Positions 8,001 to 13,772 of a stretch of 35,661 nt of DNA are shown here, in pieces. How positions within the stretch are numbered: the first letter of the stretch is position 1; each line of letters begins with the position of its first letter. Below the pieces are notes generated by a model, which was given only the letters and a program-made list of their open reading frames with translations, was not told where the DNA came from and searched no databases. The position numbers were made by a program, and so were the translations under genes. The stretch is from Phycisphaerales bacterium (GTDB lineage Bacteria; Planctomycetota; Phycisphaerae; Phycisphaerales; UBA1924), in the NCBI GenBank assembly GCA_019750095.1, contig JAIEOW010000006.1:1-35661 (forward strand). The letters are read 5' to 3'.

Positions 8001-10443
8001 AGAACGTCGCCGTTTGTCCGGAGCAGACCGACTGGCTGGCTGGCTGTGTCGTAATGGTCGGCTGCGAGTTGAACGTGATCGTGGTGACCGCGCTGGCCAG
8101 AGGATTCGTGCCGCAAGGCCGCGTGACGTTGACGCTATACCCGCTGCTGTTGTCCGATGTCTGGCCGCTGACAATGGTGAGTGCCGGGTTCGTCGCGCCG
8201 GCAATGTTGACGAGTGAGCGCTGCCACTGGAACGTCACATTTCCGTTGTACGGCTGCAACACCACGGCCCCCGTCGTCTGCGTTGTGCCAACGCACGCGG
8301 AGATGCCCGTGGGCTGGGTCAGCACGGCTGGTACCAGGTTGCTGCCGGCCAGCCGGAAGCGCGAGAAGTTGATCACGGTTGCCGCAGTGAAACCGGGGTT
8401 GGAGGCCGGGAGAATGTTGAAGGGAATGCCTTCATTGGAAAGGAAACCGTTGGTCCCATTGGTCAGCAGGGCGAAATAGCCGATGTGCGAACCGGCATTG
8501 GGCGAGCCGATCAAATTCAGAGGAATCTCAAGCTCTCGAGCGTTGGCGTTGTTTCCAGTGGCATTGGCGAAGAGTCCGCCATTGGGAGCCGAAACTGAAC
8601 TCGCGACCACCGTGGGCGTTGCCCCAGCGAGCAATTCATACACAAACATGCCAGAGTCGGAGAAGACGATGGCGTAGTCGGCGAGGAAGTTCGCGGGGAA
8701 CGTGACGCCGCCCGCGCCAGGCCGGGTAGCCGCACGAAGCTGCTTCGTGGTCACATCAGAGAAGATTCCGCCCGTGCTGTTGAAGCCACCAAGGCGCGAG
8801 TCGATGTACGCAACAACGACGTTGTTGCCGTCAGTGAAACCGGTCCCGCTCGGGGACAGTGCGACCTTGAGGCGTGCGCCGTCGGAGATCATCCGCAAGT
8901 TGGCGGCGGTCCCCAGGATGCCTCCGAACCCAGCATTTGACCCGCCTGAGACGTTCGATGTGTACTCGCCCGAGTCGATGCTGCCGTTCACCGAGTTCGT
9001 ACCCACCGTGGCGACGGGAATCGGCGTGGTGTTGCAGTCGTTGACAATGCTCCCGATGGTGCCGCTGGTGATAAAGCGCGCAAAGTCGGTGATCGTGCCG
9101 CCCCCGGTGTTTCCTGGGCTGCCCGCGGAGTTAAAGGCAGCGCTCGGCGGAATCGTTTCGTTGGAGAGAAATCTCGTAGACGAGGTGCAGAGGGCAAAGA
9201 ACGAGAACTCCTGGCCAGAGGTCATGCCGAGCGTGGCCAGCGGGATGGAGACCTCTCGCAGACTCGTGTTGTTGCCCGTGACGAGCGTGCTGTTCCCCAG
9301 GAAGTTCAGCGTGCCGCCGTTGAGTTCGAACCACACCACAGAGCCCGAGTCGATGTAGATGGCGTAGTCCGCACCAAATCCGCTGGGGAAGTTGACCAGG
9401 CCCCCGGCGCCCGGATCGGTGATCGCGCGACGCACGGCGTCGTTGTTGTCAAACATCGAGTTGTCATCGAAGCCGCCGGCTCGGGAGTCGATATAGATAA
9501 TCGTGGCGTTGTTGATGGTGGCGCCGGGCTGGAAGGCGACCTGCAGGTTCGTAAAGGTGCTCTTGAAGTAGAGACGGGAGTTGCCCAGTTCGCCGCTGAA
9601 GCCGTTGCCCGCACCGAAGAAGACGTTGGAGTTGCTGGTGCCGTACTCGTCGTTGCTCAGGGAGCCATCGGTGGTGGCGGCAGTATCAGTGGCATCCACG
9701 CGCGTGACATGCGGCGTGCGGGCCACGCGTGTGAGGGCGGTGGCGGAGTTGCGAGGACGGGCGACGCCGACGGTGAAGTCGGTCGCGTTGTTCCGATAGT
9801 CGATCGAGCCTTGGCCGCCACGAAAGATAGCTGTTGAGTTATTGGAAGGTGTTGGAGTGAGGGCGTTGTTTGCCGAGGCGTTTGCTCCACCGAGGGACGA
9901 TGTGCGATTTGCGCCGGCAGAGCCGTATCCCACCAGATCAACGATCGACGCATCCGCTGGAGTAGCGCTGGTGAGTGCGGTGGTCGAGCTTACCAGTGCC
10001 AGCTTGCCGCTAGCAGCAGCCATATTGAAAGTCGTACTCGAAACATCCGGGGTCGGGAGTGTCGCCGCAGTGACAGCGCTGTCACGTCCGGCTTGGATGA
10101 GGTAGTAACCGCCCGGAGGAATTGTGGTGTTCGAAAGACTGATGACCGCCCAGCTGCTGCCCGCGGCGGACGCATACTGGACAGACCACCCGTTTACGGA
10201 GACACCGGCCGTGCCTCGGTTGTACAACTCGATGTAGTCATTGTTCCAGCTCGCCCCGGTCAAGCCACCGCCGCTGTAAATCTGACTGATCACCACCTGC
10301 CCCCGCGCAGTCACCCCCATCCCCATCATCACCAGCACCGCCACCAGCGCGTGCAGCCAGCGGCCTCCCGCCGTTGGCGTTCGGACCGACAGCGAGATCT
10401 GGGAGCATGTTCGGCAAATCGTGGCGGCGAGCTGTTGAAGCAT
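2035..10443 (-). CDS. Giant mosaic secreted protein (lamin-tail, Ig-like, PPC-like, GEVED, dockerin-like)
   Basis: A 2802-aa protein. The ATG at 10443 is preferred over one 33 codons upstream because AAGGGA lies about 8 bases before it and a signal peptide then follows (hydrophobic LHALVAVLVMMGMG, cleavage near TARG). Order by residue: lamin-tail-like domain about 49-225; two tandem copies of an unassigned domain of about 210 aa (250-465, 478-700) sharing YIDSR.GG; three Ig-like (702-965, TQP...YQW); two PPC-like modules starting NDTC (968-1260); two NLT.IGG-type Ig-like repeats; a GEVED domain (about 1480-1630, VDWNRNGVLND then GQVEDYTV); two more NLTNIGG repeats; a third PPC-like module (NDDCANA, 1841-1987); an Ig_7-type and two SDAG-type repeats (1990-2250); three more Ig-like (2250-2520); then a C-terminal module of about 280 residues with dockerin-like loops ending at FLNAWFAGC. 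It is probably an adhesive or structural surface protein. No enzyme domain was recognised. Confidence 0.93.
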   Translation of the reverse strand: MLQQLAATICRTCSQISLSVRTPTAGGRWLHALVAVLVMMGMGVTARGQVVISQIYSGGGLTGASWNNDYIELYNRGTAGVSVNGWSVQYASAAGSSWAVISLSNTTIPPGGYYLIQAGRDSAVTAATLPTPDVSSTTFNMAAASGKLALVSSTTALTSATPADASIVDLVGYGSAGANRTSSLGGANASANNALTPTPSNNSTAIFRGGQGSIDYRNNATDFTVGVARPRNSATALTRVARTPHVTRVDATDTAATTDGSLSNDEYGTSNSNVFFGAGNGFSGELGNSRLYFKSTFTNLQVAFQPGATINNATIIYIDSRAGGFDDNSMFDNNDAVRRAITDPGAGGLVNFPSGFGADYAIYIDSGSVVWFELNGGTLNFLGNSTLVTGNNTSLREVSIPLATLGMTSGQEFSFFALCTSSTRFLSNETIPPSAAFNSAGSPGNTGGGTITDFARFITSGTIGSIVNDCNTTPIPVATVGTNSVNGSIDSGEYTSNVSGGSNAGFGGILGTAANLRMISDGARLKVALSPSGTGFTDGNNVVVAYIDSRLGGFNSTGGIFSDVTTKQLRAATRPGAGGVTFPANFLADYAIVFSDSGMFVYELLAGATPTVVASSVSAPNGGLFANATGNNANARELEIPLNLIGSPNAGSHIGYFALLTNGTNGFLSNEGIPFNILPASNPGFTAATVINFSRFRLAGSNLVPAVLTQPTGISACVGTTQTTGAVVLQPYNGNVTFQWQRSLVNIAGATNPALTIVSGQTSDNSSGYSVNVTRPCGTNPLASAVTTITFNSQPTITTQPASQSVCSGQTATFSIVATASGTISYQWQLSTDGGSNWANISGANAASFATSSGVNLNQYRCIVTNGGTCSITSSAATLTITGTTPTISTQPTNQSAVLGGSFTLSVTATGSGLSYQWRRGTSLTNVGTNSNTYTVTSATAADFDQYQVVVTSGGSCSVTSSTVFVSQTGNDTCGSNQATFTIPGSGGSQTGTLVGATVDAGSAGSCSGSTGGVDVYYYFTPSFSGTWVIQTCRTGIAASYPNLDSILSVHTGCVTTSANQVSGACSDEGCSSFGGGNNSRLSATLTAGTPYVIRVALFNTGPTTPAGPFVLQVSPAAPANDTCATATSVTITSGSGSAVGSNLQAAVGIESGPPAPSCGTSVSRDVWYQFTTPSIPSGTNTWQLSTCGSDFDTLLEVFSGSSCTALTLAASGCNDDISGTSPCAAPRSAVAVSLAASTTYRVRVAASNGSTGGSIAFNVSVPTPPSGTGTVVTTPVTQGCQTLLTVTPNPGANPTSTGYVVTGNLTAIGGSASQPFFDDGSNGDITPGDNVFSFRATVAGATTTGAKTLSFTVADAQLRTSAAINFPTLNVNAYYGVSPTSVTALAGASVTFSTTVSATSTGGSGNVCTSPSSQAVTINLSTIGGGSAVAMTEGPAGTWTTSYTIPGGQAEAVYPLPVTITDAQSRTASANLSLTVGYCTSAAINTTNEKISRVQVGTLNNPSTATAGYENFTSVAAPTLQIGVSYPITVTLVNPFPSDRCTVYVDWNRNGVLNDSGESFQLNTGGGPVTSAFSGSIVPPAGATLGNTRMRVSMGDSTGTIAFQNTNPCQATFTWGQVEDYTVNVAAAPSFTMSASASPTSVPQGCSTTLTATLAGTFTAPVTVTANLTNIGGAPSVPMTETGPNTGIFTLNATVGNAVALASQSISFSAIDSSSNTASATTNVTVTSGAITATPGSAVVTNAGSTICLQTTLATPACRPIASGTTVTVNLTNIGGSSTFALSDDGSTPGCDATNADGIYGASYTIPSTGIQGVFSLPVTITEPGVGGRTATATLSVTVRPANDDCANAITLADGTFSNLSNAGATTGTPAPTCPSVGSSNDVWFNYTACASGILRIDTCGTGNLSGGIDSVLSVFTGTCTASTLVACNDDHGTSGTNGVAITGCSTVSSGDSGVSFAVTAGTLYRIRVATYQTGAGGNFNLRISGPSISVPTAPAASPASICLGTSSSISAVVGSGGDVVQWFTGSCGGSLVGTGSSLSVSPTSTTTYFARSLNSLSGCTSSTCASITITVIAPPTSDAGSAQTICATGLATLNGAATNAASTLWSTAGDGTFNDATILNAIYTPGTNDLAAGTVTLTLTANGNAPCAAVQSQVIITLQPTPSVNAGSASSICSGDTVAVSGTSFATSSTLWTTSGDGIFASAGALSTTYTPGSSDLSSGSFTLTLTGQAISPCSGSVLSNRTITVNPTTSITTGPISQSECVGSSVTFSVTAAGASLTYQWRKDGFPILNATASSYIISSITTGDAGSYDCVVTGACGNATSSAATLTVKPTTAITTQPPSTSSQCSGSSTTFSVVAAGNTLTYAWQQSTDNGGSWSPAVGINTAASYTTSTSATDATLYRCVVSGECGPAVTSSIVTLTVNDGPSITTQPSSTFSACVGQTPTLSVAASGTAPFTYVWEYSIDSGGTWLPAPSSSNANSYTLPAVVATDAGNLYRVTISNLCGSVTSTPATLSLGGTVNLALTVQLADVASGSFQRCIIATLYDGNCPGGVDYPITLTFTNGVGTGTISSVTCSSYTGIAIRDPLHTLRRTALAGSSAFNTADPSNLVATFDTSTSKSLLGGNVNNDPFVDILDFGGFVGQLGQTIGADSGCSGPLHPDFNGDGQVFTADFVVIQSNFLASRETDPCGSPIMIPPNQPGGPMTDIAVVDLIQTGLWSYARADLNKDWRLNTDDISFAAFNGVPRCVADYNGRSGVTTQDLFDYLNGWMDQHPSADANRSGSLDAQDIFDFLNAWFAGC

Positions 10444-10482
10444 GGATGGAATCCCTTGTCCGAAAACCGGTGTCCGACTGCG

Positions 10483-10501
10483 ATGGACGCTCCGCGTCCA
10501 T
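10483..10501. promoter_or_regulatory. Perfect hairpin in the leader of the 2802-aa gene
   Basis: ATGGACGC and GCGTCCAT form an 8-bp stem around a 3-base loop, 40 bases upstream of the chosen start at 10443 and downstream of the neighbour's terminator. It could be an mRNA leader structure or a dyad operator. The sequence does not decide which. Confidence 0.35.
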
Positions 10502-10590
10502 GAAATCGGCGTGGGCTCAAGTTGGTATTGGACTGTGCACACTCTTCGCAGCGGGCAGATCGTGGCCGTGCTGCGTGGCTGAACTGAACA

Positions 10591-10626
10591 GAAACAAGGC
10601 CGCCCCGCCCGCGTGAGCGGGCGGGG
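10591..10626 (-). terminator. Intrinsic terminator downstream of the 702-aa HYR gene
   Basis: A perfect 10-bp stem, CCCCGCCCGC (10603-10612) and GCGGGCGGGG (10617-10626), encloses the loop GTGA. On the minus strand it lies 21 bases after the stop at 10648 and is followed by GGCCTTGTTTCTG, a moderately T-rich tract. It separates the 702-aa gene from the giant gene below. Confidence 0.75.
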
Positions 10627-10647
10627 GGCGGGAGAATCAGTGGGGGC

Positions 10648-12756
10648 TCAGCACCCTGCGAACCAGGCGTTCAGGAACGCGAACAGGTCGCTGGTGGCGA
10701 CGCCCGGCAGGGCATCGACATCGCAGCGCGGGTGGCCGGTGAACCAGCCGTTGAGGAAGTCGAAGATGTCCTGCGTGTCCGCGCCCTGGTTGCCGTTGAA
10801 GTCGGCGGTGCAGGTGGACAGCCCGTTGGTGAGCACCATCGACACGTCCGCGGCATTCACGCGCCAGTCCATGTTGCGGTCGGCAACCACATACCTGGTC
10901 AGGCCCGCAGCGAGCAGATCGGCGACGGAGACGTCGGTGACCGGGCCGCGCTGCAGTGCATTGCCACATGGGTCGAGCTCACGCGTGGAAAGGAAGCCGA
11001 ACTGGATGAACGAGAAGTCTTCCAGGCCGACGTTGCCGTTGCCCGAGAAGTCGGCGTTGAGCCCAACGGTGCCGCAGATCGTGCTGGCGCTGATCGCCGA
11101 GCCGAACTGCCCGATGTACCCGCCGAAGTCAAGGATGTCGATGAACTCGTCGTTGTTGACGTTGCCGCTGATGAGGCGGGTGTCCGTGGTGCCGTTGGTG
11201 AAGTTCGTGACGAAGCTGTTGCCGCTGATAGAGACGGTGGAAGGACGGCGGAGCGTGTGCTTGGGATCGGTCGCGGTGCTGGCGGTGAGGGCCGAGCCGC
11301 AGGGGACGTTGAACGTCACCGTGCCCGAGCCGTTGACAAAGTTCACATCCGCCGAGACCGAGTGGGCCAGAGCGCATGGGCCAGCGGTGTAGAGCTTGAA
11401 GTCGATGCAGCGGGTGAAGCTGCCCGAGCTGATGCCCAGCAGCTCAACGTTCGCCGTGACGGTGTTGAAGGCGTTGACGGTCACGATCTGCGTGGCCTGA
11501 CCAACGTTGCTGTGGGCGTCGGTGGCGCGCCAGAAGACGGTGGTGGGGCCGGTTGCGAAGGCGTATGGGAACGTGATCGCGGGGCCGTTGAGGGTCAGGC
11601 TGGCGATCGGCGTGCCGTAGGGGCCTGGGCAGTTGTCGCTGACGCTCGCCGAACCGAGCTGGGCGGCGGAGAGCGTCAGGGTGCATGCGCCGGCGTCGGC
11701 GTTGCTGGTGATCGCGCTCGGAGCGGTCACGATCGGGGCCTGCGTGTCGTTCACAGTGATGGTCTGGACGCATTGCGCCGTCAGGCCGTTCACATCGGTG
11801 GCGGTCCAGGTGATCGTGGTCACGCCGACGGGATAGGCGGCGTTCAGGGCGGCGAGGTCATCACGAACGCCGACGACGCTCTGGATGCCGCAGTTGTCGG
11901 TCGCTCCCGGAGCAGTCACAGCGACGATCGCCGAGCAGTTGTTCAGGTCATTGTTGACGGTGATGTTGCTGCCGCAGGTGATCGTGGGGGCCTGGGTGTC
12001 GGTGACGACAACGTTCTGGGTGGCCGTGCTGGTGTTGCCGCACCCATCGGTGGCGGTCCAGGTGATCGTTGTCGTGCCGACGGGATAGGCAGCGTTGAGG
12101 GCGGCCATGTCGCTTCGGGTGCCGACGATGCTCGACACTGAGCAGTTGTCCGTCGCGGCAGGCGCCGAGACGCTGACGTTCGCCGAGCAGAGGCCGGTGT
12201 CGGCGTTGGTATTGATGGCCGCGAGCACCGGACCGCCGGTGATCGACGGAGCGATGGTGTCATTGAGGGTGATCGCGCCAAGGTTGCTCGTGGTGAACCC
12301 GAGCGACTGGGCCGCGTTGTCGGTCAGACGCGATGGCGGGGTGTTGGTGCGGAACGCCACCAGATTGCTCGTTGAGCAGACCGTGGTGCCAGAAGTGAAC
12401 ACCAGCGTGGCGATCGTGTCGCCCGCGGCGATGACCTGATTCGGTGCGGTGACGCCGACGGCGATGTTGATCGTGCCCGCGCCCTGATTGAAAGAGGAAA
12501 CGATGTTCTGCAGACCGGCACCTGGCGTGATGCTGGTCGCCGTCAGGTTCGAGTTGCTGAAGTTCAGAAAGAGCTGCGCACCCGCCGCAGTAGAGGTCAT
12601 CGGGGCCGACGCCAGTTTGACGTTGACGATCACGTTGCCGGTGTTGTTGCAGGTTCCGGCGGTCTCCAGCGAGACCGCGTACTGACCGAGGGCCGTTGCG
12701 CCAAGACACGAACCGGCGACCAGACCCAGACACTGAAGTAAACGCTGACGTTGCAT
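10648..12756 (-). CDS. Secreted cohesin-like, HYR-repeat and dockerin-like protein
   Basis: A 702-aa exported protein. The ATG at 12756 has GGAGG 6 bases before it; an upstream ATG would add 31 residues without any such site. Residues 1-24 are the signal peptide (MQRQRLLQCLGLVAGSCLG, then ALG). Residues about 26-165 are a cohesin-like domain (AGAQLFLNFSNSNL, then IATLVFTSGT) ending in PPSRLTD. Three HYR-type Ig domains follow (about 170-255, 256-338, 339-425), each opening with DT.AP.IT or similar; the first two share YPVGTTTITWTATD or a close variant. From about 426 the protein is homologous along its length to the end of the 2802-aa protein: SGSFTRCI, DPKHTLRR, NVNNDEFIDILDFGGYIGQ, STRELDPCG, then dockerin-like loops and the end FLNAWFAGC. 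HYR domains are usually adhesive; that role here is inference. Confidence 0.92.
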   Translation of the reverse strand: MQRQRLLQCLGLVAGSCLGATALGQYAVSLETAGTCNNTGNVIVNVKLASAPMTSTAAGAQLFLNFSNSNLTATSITPGAGLQNIVSSFNQGAGTINIAVGVTAPNQVIAAGDTIATLVFTSGTTVCSTSNLVAFRTNTPPSRLTDNAAQSLGFTTSNLGAITLNDTIAPSITGGPVLAAINTNADTGLCSANVSVSAPAATDNCSVSSIVGTRSDMAALNAAYPVGTTTITWTATDGCGNTSTATQNVVVTDTQAPTITCGSNITVNNDLNNCSAIVAVTAPGATDNCGIQSVVGVRDDLAALNAAYPVGVTTITWTATDVNGLTAQCVQTITVNDTQAPIVTAPSAITSNADAGACTLTLSAAQLGSASVSDNCPGPYGTPIASLTLNGPAITFPYAFATGPTTVFWRATDAHSNVGQATQIVTVNAFNTVTANVELLGISSGSFTRCIDFKLYTAGPCALAHSVSADVNFVNGSGTVTFNVPCGSALTASTATDPKHTLRRPSTVSISGNSFVTNFTNGTTDTRLISGNVNNDEFIDILDFGGYIGQFGSAISASTICGTVGLNADFSGNGNVGLEDFSFIQFGFLSTRELDPCGNALQRGPVTDVSVADLLAAGLTRYVVADRNMDWRVNAADVSMVLTNGLSTCTADFNGNQGADTQDIFDFLNGWFTGHPRCDVDALPGVATSDLFAFLNAWFAGC

Positions 12757-12891
12757 AATGCCTCCGAAAGTCCCAACTTTGAGCCCCAACCGGCCTCCAT
12801 GGCCGTTTGAAGGGCACCACACGGAAAAAACCGCGCGTGCACTGTTCAAAATGTCAAAGCACGCACGCGAAAAGAGTTTGTTTTGCAGGCA
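12757..12891 (-). promoter_or_regulatory. Intergenic region upstream of the 702-aa gene
   Basis: These 135 bases separate two minus-strand genes. A TTGACA hexamer is present on the minus strand (12852-12857), but no convincing -10 box stands at the right spacing. A 6-bp hairpin, GCAGGC and GCCTGC at 12885-12902, overlaps the stop of the preceding gene and has no immediate U-tract. Confidence 0.3.
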
Positions 12892-13500
12892 TCAAGGCCT
12901 GCGTCGGCGTGGCATCGCCATGACGCCGCCGAGTGCGAGCACCGACGCCGTCATGGGCGCCGGGATGATGGTGACAAATGTGCCCGAGAGAATCCCGGTG
13001 ACGTCCTGATTCGGCCCGTCCGCCCCGAAGACCGTGGTCGTGCCGCCCGCCCCGCCGGTCGCCAGAATGTTGATCGGCGTCCCTCCCGGCGCGGTGGGGG
13101 AGAGAGCGTTGAAGTTCAGTCGGCCAAGAAACGTCCCGCCTGGATTGATCGGGACGTTTCCGCCCAGCGGCCCGAAAACGACGAAGATCGCGTTGCCATC
13201 CGAGGGAACGCCGGACCCGTTTAGGCCGTATGGATCATTCGGAAACCCCGCGCCTGTATAAGAAGGTGCGCCCGCGACCGAGTGGCCGGTGAGCTGAAGG
13301 TGAGCCGTGTTCCAGGTGAAGATCATTTGGAACGAGAGCATCGCTTCCATGGTGCCCGAACTGGGGGTCGCAAAGATGTTGATCCCGACCGGCTGCCCGA
13401 CGTTCACAGGCGACGTCACGGGTTGGATCTGAAGATTGATCGCACCCAGAGAAAGGGATGGAAACGAGGCAATGGCCATAATGCAGAGCGCTCGACGCAT
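12892..13500 (-). CDS. Cohesin-like protein with PEP-CTERM-like sorting tail
   Basis: A 202-aa exported protein. The ATG at 13500 follows AGGAG at about 9 bases; an ATG 19 codons earlier lacks such a site. Residues 1-19 form the signal peptide (MRRALCIMAIASFPSLSLG). The middle, about 22-165, is a cohesin-like beta domain (FQMIFTWNTAHLQLTG, then GTFLGRLNFNA). The C-terminus has the three parts of a PEP-CTERM-type signal: a short Pro motif (IIPAPM), a hydrophobic helix (ASVLALGGVMAM) and a basic end (PRRRRP). In the established model such tails are handled by an exosortase at the inner membrane; no exosortase gene is in this window. It differs from the genes below in using this tail instead of a dockerin-like one. 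It is divergent from the next gene. The ligand is unknown. Confidence 0.88.
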   Translation of the reverse strand: MRRALCIMAIASFPSLSLGAINLQIQPVTSPVNVGQPVGINIFATPSSGTMEAMLSFQMIFTWNTAHLQLTGHSVAGAPSYTGAGFPNDPYGLNGSGVPSDGNAIFVVFGPLGGNVPINPGGTFLGRLNFNALSPTAPGGTPINILATGGAGGTTTVFGADGPNQDVTGILSGTFVTIIPAPMTASVLALGGVMAMPRRRRP

Positions 13501-13772
13501 GAATCTCTCTCCTCGCACGGCTGATCTCACCGCAGGTCTCAGAGAATACCCTATCACTGCTCCGTTGCGCTCAAATCAGGTTTAATCTTCGAAAAATGTC
13601 TTCGGTCCATAGACAGGTCGTTGGGCCTGGAAAATGACACCCGATCACGGATCGTTTGGTACGATTATGGTGTGTGGACGTTCTTGCAACCAACCCTGCT
13701 CGCGAACCTCTCGGAGTTTCCTTGGTTTGTAAAGACCGACGTCTGCTCGATTTCAAGATAGAGGAGCTTCGC
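13501..13772. promoter_or_regulatory. Divergent intergenic region
   Basis: These 272 bases lie between two divergently transcribed exported-protein genes, so promoters for both should be here. The central part (about 13555-13680) is visibly more AT-rich than its surroundings. I could not identify a -35/-10 pair on either strand with confidence. Confidence 0.4.

Noticed and set aside
10732..12141. Long plus-strand open frame antisense to the HYR protein gene
   Set aside because: It mirrors the GC-rich codons of the real gene, has Gly/Ala/Val/Asp/Glu-biased composition, and no ribosome site or known domain. The opposite strand has a signal peptide and HYR domains.
1293..12756. A true cellulosome
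   Set aside because: Cohesin-like and dockerin-like modules are present, but no glycoside hydrolase, CBM or typical scaffoldin is in the window, and single-loop dockerin-like repeats are common on unrelated planctomycete exoproteins.
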